Positions 43,900-53,263 of a stretch of 64,000 bases of DNA are shown piece by piece. Every line of letters starts with the position of its first letter. The first letter of the stretch is position 1. Both the position numbers and the translations under genes were made by a program. The DNA comes from Actinopolyspora mortivallis DSM 44261 (lineage in GTDB: Bacteria > Actinomycetota > Actinomycetes > Mycobacteriales > Pseudonocardiaceae), in the NCBI RefSeq assembly GCF_000384035.1, contig NZ_KB913024.1, positions 2,877,228-2,941,227 of the forward strand, in the 5' to 3' direction. A model generated the notes under the pieces. The model had not been told where the DNA came from. It worked only from the letters and a program-made list of their open reading frames with translations, and did no database searches.

Positions 43900-44671
43900 G
43901 CTCCTCCAGCCTGCGCTGGGCCTCCTCCAGCTCACGCTGCAACTGCTCGACCCGAGCCCGTTGGTGTTCCCGTTCCGCCTCCAGCAGGGGTTCCACGGCG
44001 GCGGCCACGTCCTCGTGCAGGGCCTTCGCCGCCTGCCCCACGGCGGAGGCGGGAACCTCGGTGGGGCGCAGCACCCGTTTCTTGCCGTTGCTGACCTCGA
44101 CGGTCCACGTTCCCTCCGTGCCCGCGGTCAGGGTCACCGTCGCCCCCGAGGGACGTCGGCTCGCGGAGCGGGTCGAGGTACCGCCGCGCGAGGTGGCCGA
44201 ACGCTTCGTGCTCGCCTCCTCCGAGTTCCGCCCCTCGGAGGAGGTTCCACCGCGCTCTCCGGTCCCCTTCGTCCGCCGCGAGGTGGACGCGGACGTGGAG
44301 CCCCGCGAACCCTCCGCGTGGGAGGCTGTTCCGCGCGAGGCCTCCGCCGGCGAGGAGGTCTCCGCCTTCGCGGAACCGGATCCCTTCCGGGAGGCGCCCT
44401 TTCCGGCCGTCGCGGACTCCCCGCGCTTGCGCGCGGGTTTGTCCAGGGTCACCTCGGCCGCGGAGAAGGAGAGCACGTCCTTGGAACCGGCCGGACGCAC
44501 CTGCAGGAACTCCCCCTCGGCGGGTTCCTCCATGGAGACGACCTTGCCGGAACGGCCCGGGTCCACTCCCACCGCCGAGGCGGTGAACCAGACCGTCGGC
44601 GTGGTTCCGTTATCCAGTTCCGCGCGGAGACCGCGAATCTGCTCGGACGACAGTGCACGGGCCTCGGACAT
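43892..44671 (-). CDS. Ser/Arg-rich protein with C-terminal coiled coil, function unknown
   Basis: The 259-aa protein has three parts: a globular N-terminus (about residues 1-75, LSSEQIRGLRAELDNGTTPT with a FTASAVG strand), a low-complexity linker rich in Ser, Arg, Gly and Thr (about 80-165), and a second small domain followed by a C-terminal coiled coil (VEQLQRELEEAQRRLEEL). It may belong to the DUF6319-type actinobacterial proteins; this is a guess. The basic linker suggests nucleic-acid contact. The ATG at 44671 has GGAGG 4 nt upstream. Confidence 0.65.
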   Translation of the reverse strand: MSEARALSSEQIRGLRAELDNGTTPTVWFTASAVGVDPGRSGKVVSMEEPAEGEFLQVRPAGSKDVLSFSAAEVTLDKPARKRGESATAGKGASRKGSGSAKAETSSPAEASRGTASHAEGSRGSTSASTSRRTKGTGERGGTSSEGRNSEEASTKRSATSRGGTSTRSASRRPSGATVTLTAGTEGTWTVEVSNGKKRVLRPTEVPASAVGQAAKALHEDVAAAVEPLLEAEREHQRARVEQLQRELEEAQRRLEELS

Positions 44672-44831
44672 CGGGCCTCCCCCGAGTGGACAACGGCATG
44701 CGCCCCGCACCGCGTGGGAACGGACCCCGTGGACTCGCTCGGAGAGGGCCGCCCGTTCGCGACGCGCGGGCGCACCGGCGTGGGTTCACACGAACTGACC
44801 AAGGCAGCCTATCGAACGTACGTGCGAATGC

Positions 44832-46328
44832 TCAACGCGCCCCCGCGCGCTGGATCTCGTAGTCCCTGGGATCGGCCTTGCGGGTCTCCCACCAGTAGTT
44901 CCAGGTGAACCCGGGCCACAGGGTCCGGTTCACCCCGTTGGCGTCCAGGTACCAGCTCTGGCAGCCGCCGGCGGACCACACCGCTCCCTTCAGCTTGGAC
45001 TGGATCCGCGCGTTGAACTCGTCCTGGGCCGACTGCCGCACGTCGGCCTGGGTGAACTCCCCGCGCAGCAGCGGCCGCAGGATGCTGAGCACGTAGTTGA
45101 TCTGGGACTCGATCATGAAGACCACGGAGTTGTGTCCGAGACCGGTGTTGGGACCGAGCAGGAAGTACAGGTTGGGGAACCCGGAGACCGTGATCCCCTT
45201 GTGCGCCTCCATCCCGTCCTTCCAGGCCTCCTGGAGTTTGCGTCCGCCGCGTCCCACGATCGACAGGTGGTCGAAGGCGTCGGTGACGTGGAAGCCGGTT
45301 CCGAAGATGATCGCGTCCACCGGGTGTTCGACCCCGTTGCCGTCGACCACGGAGTTCTCGCGCACCTCGCTGACCCCGCTGGTGTTGAGGTCCACGTTGG
45401 ACCGGTTCAGCGTCGGGTAGAAGTCGCTGGAGAGCAGGATCCTCTTGCACCCCATGGCGTAGTCCGGGGTGACGGCCTCACGGATTCCCTTGTCCTTGAC
45501 CTGCTTACGGATAAAGCGCTTGGCCAGCCACTGCGAGACACGTTGCAGGCGTGGTTCGCGCAGCACCGCCACCGAACGCACTTCGAGGGTCATGTAGATG
45601 GCGAAACGTACCGCGCGCTGCAACAGGGGTACCCGCCGGAAGGCCTTCCGCAGCCGCTCCGGCAGGGGGCGGTCCGGCTTGGGCTGGATCCACGGCGGGG
45701 TGCGCTGGAACAGGTTCAGCTTCGCCGCCTGCTGGGCCACCCTGGGAACGAACTGGATGGCGCTGGCGCCGGTGCCGACCACGGCGACGCGTTTGCCCGT
45801 CAGGTCGTAGTCGTGGTTCCACTCCGCGGAGTGGAAGGCCTCTCCCCGGAACCTCTCCATCCCCGGCAGGTCGGGGTAGTTCGGCAGGTGCAGGGCACCC
45901 ACCCCCGACACCAGGGCCCTGGCCACGTACTCGTCACCGTCGGCGGTGAACACGTGCCAGGTGTGGTTGTCCTCGTCCCATTCGGCGCCGGTGAACTCGA
46001 CACCGTAGTGGATGTGCTCCTCGACGCCGTACTTCTCGGCACAGTGGCGCAGATAGTCCTCGATCTCGCCCTGCTCGGCGAACATCCTCGACCAGTCGGG
46101 ATTCTGTTCGAAGGAGAAGGAGTACATCAGCGAGGGGACGTCACAGGCGCAGCCGGGATAGGTGTTGTCCCGCCACGTCCCGCCGAGATCCCACGACTTC
46201 TCCAACAGTACGAAGTCGGAGATTCCCTCCTTCTTCAGCCGGATGGCGGTGCCGAGGCCGGAGAAACCACTGCCGACGATGACGACGGAGGTGCTGTGCC
46301 CACGCTGTTCCCGCTGTCGCTTAACCAT
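44832..46328 (-). CDS. Flavin-containing monooxygenase, Baeyer-Villiger type
   Basis: The 498-aa enzyme has two Rossmann motifs (VIVGSGFSGLG near residue 17 for FAD, VAVVGTGASAIQ near residue 185 for NADPH) and the BVMO-type fingerprint FRGEAFHSAEWNHD between them. GGTWRDNTYPGCACDVPS follows the first motif as in cyclohexanone- and steroid-type BVMOs. It likely inserts oxygen into a ketone or oxidises a hydrophobic substrate. It is divergent from a TetR regulator, which is its likely repressor. Start ATG with GGGAGG upstream. Confidence 0.9.
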   Translation of the reverse strand: MVKRQREQRGHSTSVVIVGSGFSGLGTAIRLKKEGISDFVLLEKSWDLGGTWRDNTYPGCACDVPSLMYSFSFEQNPDWSRMFAEQGEIEDYLRHCAEKYGVEEHIHYGVEFTGAEWDEDNHTWHVFTADGDEYVARALVSGVGALHLPNYPDLPGMERFRGEAFHSAEWNHDYDLTGKRVAVVGTGASAIQFVPRVAQQAAKLNLFQRTPPWIQPKPDRPLPERLRKAFRRVPLLQRAVRFAIYMTLEVRSVAVLREPRLQRVSQWLAKRFIRKQVKDKGIREAVTPDYAMGCKRILLSSDFYPTLNRSNVDLNTSGVSEVRENSVVDGNGVEHPVDAIIFGTGFHVTDAFDHLSIVGRGGRKLQEAWKDGMEAHKGITVSGFPNLYFLLGPNTGLGHNSVVFMIESQINYVLSILRPLLRGEFTQADVRQSAQDEFNARIQSKLKGAVWSAGGCQSWYLDANGVNRTLWPGFTWNYWWETRKADPRDYEIQRAGAR

Positions 46329-46363
46329 CCCCCGGTGCCTCCCTAATCGAGCGGAGTGATCTT

Positions 46364-46396
46364 ACTAACCAGTAGGCTACTACTAGTAGGGTTACT
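46364..46396. promoter_or_regulatory. Candidate TetR operator between monooxygenase and tetR
   Basis: The 77-bp gap is AT-richer than its surroundings and full of related repeats: ACTAACCAGTAGG, then the perfect palindrome CTACTAGTAG (46380-46389), then AGTAGGGTTACT. Read outward they form a large imperfect dyad. TAAGAT on the minus strand could be the -10 of the monooxygenase promoter. A bound TetR dimer here would block both promoters. Confidence 0.5.
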
Positions 46397-46405
46397 TACG
46401 GTAGG

Positions 46406-47071
46406 GTGAATTTCGTGGAGATTGCGCAGCGGGCCGCCTCCGGTCGCAAACGAATGTCCCGGGCCGAGCGGGAGCAGCAGATCCTCGGAGTCGCCGAGGA
46501 GGTCTTCGCCACCCGGGGTTACCAGGCCACCTCCATGGACGACATCGCCCGGCGTGTCGGCCTGTCCAAACCGATGCTCTACGAGTACTTCGGCTCCAAG
46601 GAGGGACTGCTGTTGGCCTGTCTGGAGCGGGTCAGGCGGGAGCTGCTGGAGGCCACCACCTCCGCCGCGGCGGCGAACGCCGGTGACCCCGAGCGACAGC
46701 TCCACGACGGCCTACTCGCGTTCTTCCGCTTCGGTGAGGAGCACAAGCAGTCCTGGGCACTGCTACGTACCGAGTCGGCGGTGGTCGGGGCGGGACTGGA
46801 CACCGAGCTGGAGGGCTTCCGCACCCAGCAGGCCGAGTTCACCGAGGAGATGCTGCGCGTCGCACTGCCGAACACCGACCCCGCCCGACTCGAGGCCTTC
46901 GCGGAGGCGATCATAGGGGCCTGCGAGCGGATGGCGCTGTGGCGGGAGAACCGTCCCGAGATCACTCCGGAGCGGGTGACCGAGCACCTGATGGCCCTGA
47001 TCTGGCCGAGCCTGTCCGCGGAGGTGGCCGCCGCGCACCGCGCGTATCCCGCCTCACACGATCAGGGGTAA
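46406..47071 (+). CDS. TetR-family transcriptional regulator
   Basis: The 221-aa regulator has a typical N-terminal HTH (about residues 20-66: REQQILGVAEEVFATRGYQA, SMDDIARRVGLSKPMLYEYF) and a C-terminal helical ligand domain. A GTG at 46406 or 46415 may be the start; the second has AGGGTG 6 nt before it. It is divergent from the BVMO-like gene and probably represses it. The ligand is unknown. Confidence 0.88.
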   Translation: MNFVEIAQRAASGRKRMSRAEREQQILGVAEEVFATRGYQATSMDDIARRVGLSKPMLYEYFGSKEGLLLACLERVRRELLEATTSAAAANAGDPERQLHDGLLAFFRFGEEHKQSWALLRTESAVVGAGLDTELEGFRTQQAEFTEEMLRVALPNTDPARLEAFAEAIIGACERMALWRENRPEITPERVTEHLMALIWPSLSAEVAAAHRAYPASHDQG

Positions 47072-47219
47072 GGGGCGAAGGCCCACTCAAGATCAATCTC
47101 GGTGTTTCCGATGCGGTCGCGTAGGTCGATTGTCACGCACGGATTCCCAGTACCGGCCGAAGACGCTGCCGGCGTGTCAACGACCGAGCCCGTGAACTCG
47201 GATTCAAGGAGTACTGATC

Positions 47220-48083
47220 TTGCGCCCCTGGACCACGCGCACGTTGAACGCTGTTGTTGTGGCCGCGGGGTTCGCCGCAGTCGGGGCGGGAACGGCCGCG
47301 GCCGATTCCTCCGACCCCACGACGTCGGACCTCGCCAAGCCGGACCTGTCCCAGGTCCCCGACGAGATCTCCTTCACCGCTCCGGTGGATGCCTGCCGTG
47401 ACCCCGGCGTTCCCGGGCGGGAGAAGATGCCCTGCGCGGACACCACGGTGAGCGTGAAGAGCCCGAACCTCTTCAAGGAGGTCGGCAAGGAGATCACCAG
47501 GACCTCCCACGGCCTGGCCAACGAGGTACGCGACGAGGAACCCGTCCTGGAGTCCGGTGAGGCCACCAGGCTGATCGGCCAGGTCGGCGGAACCACGAGC
47601 CGGCTCCAGCAGATGACCAAGACCCGTCCCGAGGTGGGAGTCAACGTCGAGCCCGGCTACACCGGTGTCGTGGACGACGGAAACGGCAGGGCCGAACTAC
47701 TGGACGCGAAGGTGGGCCCACGTGGAGAGAACCACGAGGGCATGTCCACGCTGGACACCGCTGTGGACGCCACCGTGGCCGAGGGATACGAGGCCGAGCC
47801 ACTGACCAACCCGGTGGGCGCACTGGCCAAGGCCGTCACCGAGTCACCGCTGAACGCCTCGGACAACCCGGTCGAACTCCCCGAGGTCGAGCACGTGGTT
47901 CCCGCCACGAAGCAGGTGCCGACCGTGCGCAGGCTGGACGACAACCCCTCCGAGGCCGTCCGCGACGCCATCACCGGCGTGGTGGAGAACCCCTCGAAGA
48001 CCCTCTCCGTGGGACAGGGCACCAGCCTCGCCCGGACCCTGCCGGTCGGTGACGTGCTCCGCGCTCCCCGACAGGCGGGCTGA
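47220..48083 (+). CDS. Secreted protein of unknown function
   Basis: The 287-aa protein starts at a TTG with AAGGAG 9 nt upstream and has a clear signal peptide (RPWTTRTLNAVVVAAGF then cleavage near GTAAADS). The mature chain is acidic, rich in Val, Thr, Pro and Glu, with two Cys (VDACRD, MPCADT) that could form a disulfide. It lacks membrane anchors or repeats and I recognise no family. It may be a structural or envelope-associated exported protein. A strong hairpin follows 8 nt after the stop. Confidence 0.65.
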   Translation: MRPWTTRTLNAVVVAAGFAAVGAGTAAADSSDPTTSDLAKPDLSQVPDEISFTAPVDACRDPGVPGREKMPCADTTVSVKSPNLFKEVGKEITRTSHGLANEVRDEEPVLESGEATRLIGQVGGTTSRLQQMTKTRPEVGVNVEPGYTGVVDDGNGRAELLDAKVGPRGENHEGMSTLDTAVDATVAEGYEAEPLTNPVGALAKAVTESPLNASDNPVELPEVEHVVPATKQVPTVRRLDDNPSEAVRDAITGVVENPSKTLSVGQGTSLARTLPVGDVLRAPRQAG

Positions 48084-48091
48084 ACGAACAC

Positions 48092-48120
48092 CCGGGCGCG
48101 GAGTCCGACTCCGCGCCCGG
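48092..48120. terminator. Bidirectional hairpin terminator
   Basis: CCGGGCGCGGAGTC and GACTCCGCGCCCGG form a perfect inverted repeat separated by one base, between the ends of the secreted-protein gene and the convergent fadJ-like gene. Confidence 0.75.
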
Positions 48121-48138
48121 ATCCGTCCGCGGCGAGAC

Positions 48139-50361
48139 TCACGCCGCCACGGCCGTGACCACCTCGGGATCCGGCTCGCCGACGTCGAAGACCTCACAGG
48201 ACTCGGCCTTGGACACCAGCGAGGCCGGCGGCTCGAACCGGTCACCGTAGCGGGTCGCCAACTGCCTGGCCCGTTCGACGAAGCCACGCAGTCCTCCCGG
48301 ATAGCCGTTCATGTACTGCACCACCCCGCCGGTGGCCGGAGGGAATCCGATCCCGAACACCGATCCGATGTTGGCGTCCGGCACCGAGGTGAGCACCCCT
48401 TCGTCCAGGCACCGCACGGTCTCCAGGGCCTGCACGAACAGCAGGCGTTCCTTCAGGTCGGTGAACGGGATCTCCTCCGGGGAGAGGCTGCCCGCTCCGA
48501 AGTGCGTACCGAGTCCGCTCCACAGTCCCAGTCGTTGTCCGTCCTCGGCGTACTCGTAGAAACCCGCCCCAGAGGAGCGGCCCTTGCGTCCGAACTCCTC
48601 GACCATCCGGTCGAGCACCGGGTCGGCGGGGTGGTCCCGCCAGGTTCCCCCGGCGGCCTCGACGGCCTTTCTGGTCTCCTCCCGGATCTTGCGCGGCAGG
48701 GTCAGGGTGAGTTCGTCGAACAGTTGCAGCACCGGCGCGGGGAACCCGGCCTGGGCGGAGGCCTGTTCGATCGAGGCGGCGGGTACCCCCTCGCCCAGCA
48801 TCGCGACCCCCTCGTTCAGGAAGGTGCCGATGACCCTGCTGGTGAAGAAACCCCTGCTGTCCTGCACCACGATCGGGGTCTTGTTGATCTGGCGAACCAC
48901 GTCGAACGCCCTGGCCAGGGCGTGGTCGCTGGTGTGCTCACCGCGAACGATCTCGACCAGCGGCATCTTGTCCACCGGTGAGAAGAAGTGCAGCCCGATG
49001 AAGTCCTCCCGCCGCCGCACTCCTTCCGCGAGTTCGGTGATGGGCAGCGTGGAGGTGTTCGAGGCGATCAGGGCGTCGGCCTCGATCCACTCCTCGGCCT
49101 CGGCGTACACCCCGTGCTTGACCTCGGGGTCCTCGAAGACGGCCTCGATCACGAGGTCGCAGCCGGCCAGTTCCTCGCCGCGGTCGGTCGGGGTGATCCG
49201 GGCCAGCACCCCGTCCCGTTCGCTCTCGGTGATCCGTCCTTTGCCGAGGTCCTTCTCCAGCACTCGTGCCGAGTACTCCTTGCCCTTCTCCGCGGCGGAG
49301 CGGGAGAGGTCCTTGAGCACCACCTCCATGCCGGACCGGGCGCAGACGTAGGCGATGCCCGCCCCCATCATCCCCCCGCCGAGCACGGCGACCCTGCTCG
49401 CCGACCACCGCGGCTGGCCGTCCGGCCTGCTGCCGCCGGAGTTGATGTGTTCCAGGTCGAAGAAGAAGGCCTTGCTCATGTTCTTGGAGGTCTGCCCGCA
49501 GACCAGCTCCACGAAGTAGCGTCCCTCGATCTCGAGAGCGGTGTCCACATCGACCTGGGCGCCTTCCACGGCCGCGCAGAGGATGTTCTTCGGCGCGGGG
49601 AGATCGGCTCCCTTGAGTTGCTTGCGCAGGTTGGCGGGGAAGGCGGGCAGGTTCGCGGCGAACTTGGGGTCGGAGGGAGTGCCGCCGGGGATACGGAATC
49701 CCTTCCTGTCCCAGGGCTGTGCGGCCTGGGGGTTCTCCCGGATCCACTCCTTGGCCCGCCGCATCAGGGAGTCGGTGTCCTCGACGAGCTCGTCGACCAG
49801 CCCGAGCTCGTGGGCCTTGCCCGGCCGCATCCGCTGCCCCTGGGTCAGCACTCCGAGCAGCGCGTCGGCGATCCCGAGCATCCGCACGGTGCGCACCACA
49901 CCACCGGCCCCGGGCAGCAGTCCCAGACTGACCTCGGGGAAGCCGAAACGCGCCTTCGGGTCGTTCAACGCCACCCGGTGGTGGCAGCCGAGCGCGATCT
50001 CCAGTCCACCGCCGAGGGCCGTTCCGTTCAGCGCGGCCACCACCGGGACACCGAGGGTTTCCAGCCTGCGCAACTGCTGTTTGGCCTGGGTGCTCGTCTC
50101 GGACGCCCGTGCGGCGTTCTCCGGACGCGCCCTGATCAGCTCGTGCAGGTCACCCCCGGCGAAGAACGTGCTCTTGGCCGAGGTGATCACCACGCCGGAG
50201 AGGCGGTCCCGCTCGTCCTCCAGGCGTCGTACCGTCTCCTCCATGGAACGCAGGTAGCGCTCGTTCATGGTGTTGGCCTGCTGCGCGGGGTCGTCGAGGG
50301 TGAGTACCACGACACCGTCGGCGTCGGGCTCGTCCCAGCGGATGGTGCTCTGTTCGCTCAT
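48139..50361 (-). CDS. fadJ: Fatty-acid oxidation complex alpha subunit (FadJ/FadB-like)
   Basis: The 740-aa protein joins an enoyl-CoA hydratase domain (about residues 1-200: GGDLHELI, ALNGTALGGGLEIALGCHHR, PEVSLGLLPGAGG with catalytic Glu positions) to a 3-hydroxyacyl-CoA dehydrogenase (about 320-640: VAVLGGGMMGAGIAYV for NAD, LHFFSPVDKMPLVEIV with the catalytic His). It carries out steps two and three of beta-oxidation. It lies 145 bp downstream of the thiolase gene on the same strand and is almost surely co-expressed with it. All active-site motifs are intact. Confidence 0.93.
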   Translation of the reverse strand: MSEQSTIRWDEPDADGVVVLTLDDPAQQANTMNERYLRSMEETVRRLEDERDRLSGVVITSAKSTFFAGGDLHELIRARPENAARASETSTQAKQQLRRLETLGVPVVAALNGTALGGGLEIALGCHHRVALNDPKARFGFPEVSLGLLPGAGGVVRTVRMLGIADALLGVLTQGQRMRPGKAHELGLVDELVEDTDSLMRRAKEWIRENPQAAQPWDRKGFRIPGGTPSDPKFAANLPAFPANLRKQLKGADLPAPKNILCAAVEGAQVDVDTALEIEGRYFVELVCGQTSKNMSKAFFFDLEHINSGGSRPDGQPRWSASRVAVLGGGMMGAGIAYVCARSGMEVVLKDLSRSAAEKGKEYSARVLEKDLGKGRITESERDGVLARITPTDRGEELAGCDLVIEAVFEDPEVKHGVYAEAEEWIEADALIASNTSTLPITELAEGVRRREDFIGLHFFSPVDKMPLVEIVRGEHTSDHALARAFDVVRQINKTPIVVQDSRGFFTSRVIGTFLNEGVAMLGEGVPAASIEQASAQAGFPAPVLQLFDELTLTLPRKIREETRKAVEAAGGTWRDHPADPVLDRMVEEFGRKGRSSGAGFYEYAEDGQRLGLWSGLGTHFGAGSLSPEEIPFTDLKERLLFVQALETVRCLDEGVLTSVPDANIGSVFGIGFPPATGGVVQYMNGYPGGLRGFVERARQLATRYGDRFEPPASLVSKAESCEVFDVGEPDPEVVTAVAA

Positions 50362-50506
50362 GTGGTTCGTCCTTCACAGACTTCGGGATGGGCGGGTTCG
50401 CGCCGGGCCGCGCGGGGAGGCACCGCCTGTGGGCGACCGGTGTGTCCGACGGGGACCGTCGTGGCGGAAAGCTCCGCCGCTGCCCGGCGGGAGGGAGGGG
50501 GTCCGG

Positions 50507-51724
50507 TCACTGGCTGACGCGTTCGACGACGGTGGCGATGCCCATGCCTCCCCCGATGCACAGCGTCGCCAGCCCGTAGCGCAGGCCACGGCGTTCGAGT
50601 TCGTCGATCAGGGTGCCGAGGATCATCGCGCCGGTCGCCCCGAGCGGGTGCCCCATGGCGATGGCTCCGCCGTTGACGTTGACCTTCTCGTGCGGGACCC
50701 CGAAGTCCCGCATGAACTTCAGCGGCACGGCGGCGAAGGCCTCGTTGATCTCGACCAGGTCGATGTCGTCGATCCCCAGTTCCGCCTTGTCCAGGGCCTT
50801 GCGCACAGCCGGACCGGGGCCGGTCAGCATGATGGTCGGGTCCGCCCCGCTGAGCGCCGCGGAGACGACCCGGGCTCGCGGTCGCATTCCGGACCGCTCG
50901 CCGAAGTCCGCGCTGCCGACCAGGGTGAGCGCGGCCCCGTCGACGATCCCGGAGGAGTTGCCGGGAGTGTGCACGTGGTTGATCCGCTCGACCCAGTGAT
51001 ACTTCTGCAGGGCGACCGCGTCGAAACCGCCCATGTCCCCGATACCCGCGAAGGAGGGTTCCAGCTCCCCCAGAGCCTCCACCGTGGTGCTCGGGCGCAC
51101 GTGTTCGTCACGGTCGAGCACCGTCCTGCCGTTGCGGTCGGTCACCGGCACCACCGAGTGGGAGAAGCGGCCGTCCGCCCAGGCCTTGGCCGCACGGGTC
51201 TGCGACTCCGCGGCGAAGGCGTCCACGGTCTCCCGGTCGAAGCCCTCGAGGGTGGCGATCAGGTCGGCTCCGATGCCCTGGGGGACGAAGGAGGTCTCCA
51301 GGTTGGTCTCGGGGTCCATCGCCCAGGCACCTCCGTCCGTGCCCATGGGGATCCGGGACATGGACTCCACCCCTCCGGCCAGCACGGCGTCCTCCCATCC
51401 GGAACGCACCTTCTGCGCGGCGGTGTTGACCGCCTCCAGCCCGGAGGCGCAGAAGCGGTTGAGCTGGACACCGCTGACGGTCTCGGGCAGTCCGGCGGCG
51501 AGCGCGGCCGACTTGGCGATGTCCCCGCCCTGGTCTCCTATCGGAGTGACCACACCGAGCACCAGGTCGTCCAGCACCTCCGGATCCACGTTCGGGTGAC
51601 GGCGACGCAGTTCCTCCACCAGCCCGACCACGAGACTGATGGGTTTGGTCCCGTACAACGCACCGGATTTCTTGCCGCGACCGCGCGGAGTGCGGATCGC
51701 GTCGTAGACAAACGCCTCGGACAT
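50507..51724 (-). CDS. fadA: Acetyl-CoA C-acyltransferase (thiolase)
   Basis: The 405-aa thiolase closes beta-oxidation by cleaving 3-ketoacyl-CoA. It has the acyl-accepting Cys in [12 protein letters not shown] near residue 90, the GHPLGATG His motif near residue 360 and the second Cys in CIGGGMG near residue 390. ATG at 51724 with GGAGGCTCC upstream. First gene of the unit with the FadJ-like protein. The inverted repeat at 51766-51786, also found before merR, sits about 42 bp upstream and is its likely control site. Confidence 0.93.
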   Translation of the reverse strand: MSEAFVYDAIRTPRGRGKKSGALYGTKPISLVVGLVEELRRRHPNVDPEVLDDLVLGVVTPIGDQGGDIAKSAALAAGLPETVSGVQLNRFCASGLEAVNTAAQKVRSGWEDAVLAGGVESMSRIPMGTDGGAWAMDPETNLETSFVPQGIGADLIATLEGFDRETVDAFAAESQTRAAKAWADGRFSHSVVPVTDRNGRTVLDRDEHVRPSTTVEALGELEPSFAGIGDMGGFDAVALQKYHWVERINHVHTPGNSSGIVDGAALTLVGSADFGERSGMRPRARVVSAALSGADPTIMLTGPGPAVRKALDKAELGIDDIDLVEINEAFAAVPLKFMRDFGVPHEKVNVNGGAIAMGHPLGATGAMILGTLIDELERRGLRYGLATLCIGGGMGIATVVERVSQ

Positions 51725-51765
51725 GTGTGGGGAGCCTCCTCGTTGTGACTTTCCTCCATGAAGAG

Positions 51766-51786
51766 TGTGACACCAACACTGTCACA
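51766..51786. promoter_or_regulatory. Candidate MerR operator before fadA
   Basis: TGTGACA (51766-51772) and TGTCACA (51780-51786) are a perfect 7-bp inverted repeat with a 7-bp spacer. The same layout occurs at 61499-61519 (TGTTACA-N7-TGTCACA) between merR and the caiB-like gene. Confidence 0.65.
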
Positions 51787-51862
51787 GTCAATGGGAAACA
51801 CTCGGGAGGACCGGGACAACCTCCCCACCACGGTGGGGAGCGGGAGACCCGTGTCCTCGGGG

Positions 51863-53263
51863 TCAGCTCTCCGCCGGTGCCCGGCGGCCCAACAACGTCT
51901 CCGCCGGAAGCCCCCGCACGGCCGCGTCCAACACCTGGACGGTGTGGGCCACCGGCATCCGTTCACCACGACGACGCAGGGCGGCGCCGATCTGCATCGC
52001 ACACCCGGGATTGGCCGTCACCAGCAGTTCCGCCCCCGTGGCACGGACGTTGCCCGCCTTGAGCTCGCCCAGCTCCGCCGCCGGTTCCGGACGCAGCAGG
52101 TTGTACACCCCGGCCGAACCGCAGCAGATCTCCCCGCGCTCGATCTCCCGCACCTCCAGCCCGGGAACGGAACGCAGCAGTTCACGCGGTTGGCTCCGTA
52201 TCCCCTGTCCGTGGCTGAGGTGGCAGGCGTCGTGGTAGGCCACGGTCAGCTCCAGCCGGTGCCGTTCGGCCACCGGACCGAGCTCGGCCACCAGCTCCGC
52301 CACGTCGCGCACCCGTTCGGCCAACGACGCGGCCGCCGTGGCGTACTCCCCCTCGTCGGCCAGCAACCGGGCGTACTCCTTGAGCGTGGAACCGCATCCG
52401 GCCGAGTTGACGACCACGTAGTCCACCCCCGCCGTGGTGAAGGTGTCCACGACGCGCTTGGCGAACGCCACGGCCTCCCGTTCCCGGCCGGTGTGCTCGC
52501 TGAGCGCGCCACAGCACCCCTGTCCCCGCGGGACGAGCACCTCGCACCCCTCGGAGGCCAGTACCCGCGCGGTGGCGGTGTTGACCTCGGGGAAGAAGGC
52601 GTGCTGCACACAGCCGGTGAGCATCCCCACCACCGCCCGACGCTCTCCCCGTGCCGGGACGCGTTCCGGAATCCGGGGCGCGCTCCGGACCGGAGGGACC
52701 AACTCCTCCATCGTCCGCAGCGAGGCGGGCAAGCCGTCCGTCAACCCGGTGCGGCGCAGCAGTTCGGACAGTCCCGAACGCTGGTACAGCGCGAGCGGAC
52801 CGCGTAACGCGCGCAACCGTCGCGGGTGGGGGAACAGTCCGAAGATCAGCCGACGCAGCAGGCGCTGCCCGAGTTCACGACGGTGGTTGCGCTCGACCTG
52901 GGCCCGGGTCCTGTTGATCAGGGGACCGTACCGCACTCCCGACGGGCAGGCCGTCACGCACGCCATGCAGCCGAGGCAGTTGTCGAAGTGCTCGACCATA
53001 CTCTCGGAGAGCGGTTCCCCGTCCAGACCGGTCTCCATCAGGTGGATCCTCCCCCTGGGGGAGTCCATCTCCTCGCCCCACAGCTCGTAGGTGGGGCACG
53101 CGGGCAGACAGAATCCACAGTGCACACAGTCGTCGATCAGTTCCCGCTGCGGGGGGTGGAACGCGTCGAACGCGCCACCGGCACCGGAGGAGACCGGTGC
53201 GGACGGATCGAGTCGGCCACTCTCCCGTGGGGCCGGTTCCTGTTCGGGAGTCCGCTCGTTCAT
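51863..53263 (-). CDS. glcF: Glycolate oxidase iron-sulfur subunit
   Basis: The 466-aa protein has two ferredoxin-type 4Fe-4S clusters (CVHCGFCLPACP near residue 48 and CLGCMACVTACP near residue 100) and two CCG domains (GCCGALSEH and EICCGSAGVYN). It passes electrons from the flavin subunits to the respiratory chain. The ATG overlaps the glcE stop as TGATG. The N-terminal 40 residues are an extra Pro/Glu-rich stretch. Last gene of glcDEF. Confidence 0.93.
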   Translation of the reverse strand: MNERTPEQEPAPRESGRLDPSAPVSSGAGGAFDAFHPPQRELIDDCVHCGFCLPACPTYELWGEEMDSPRGRIHLMETGLDGEPLSESMVEHFDNCLGCMACVTACPSGVRYGPLINRTRAQVERNHRRELGQRLLRRLIFGLFPHPRRLRALRGPLALYQRSGLSELLRRTGLTDGLPASLRTMEELVPPVRSAPRIPERVPARGERRAVVGMLTGCVQHAFFPEVNTATARVLASEGCEVLVPRGQGCCGALSEHTGREREAVAFAKRVVDTFTTAGVDYVVVNSAGCGSTLKEYARLLADEGEYATAAASLAERVRDVAELVAELGPVAERHRLELTVAYHDACHLSHGQGIRSQPRELLRSVPGLEVREIERGEICCGSAGVYNLLRPEPAAELGELKAGNVRATGAELLVTANPGCAMQIGAALRRRGERMPVAHTVQVLDAAVRGLPAETLLGRRAPAES

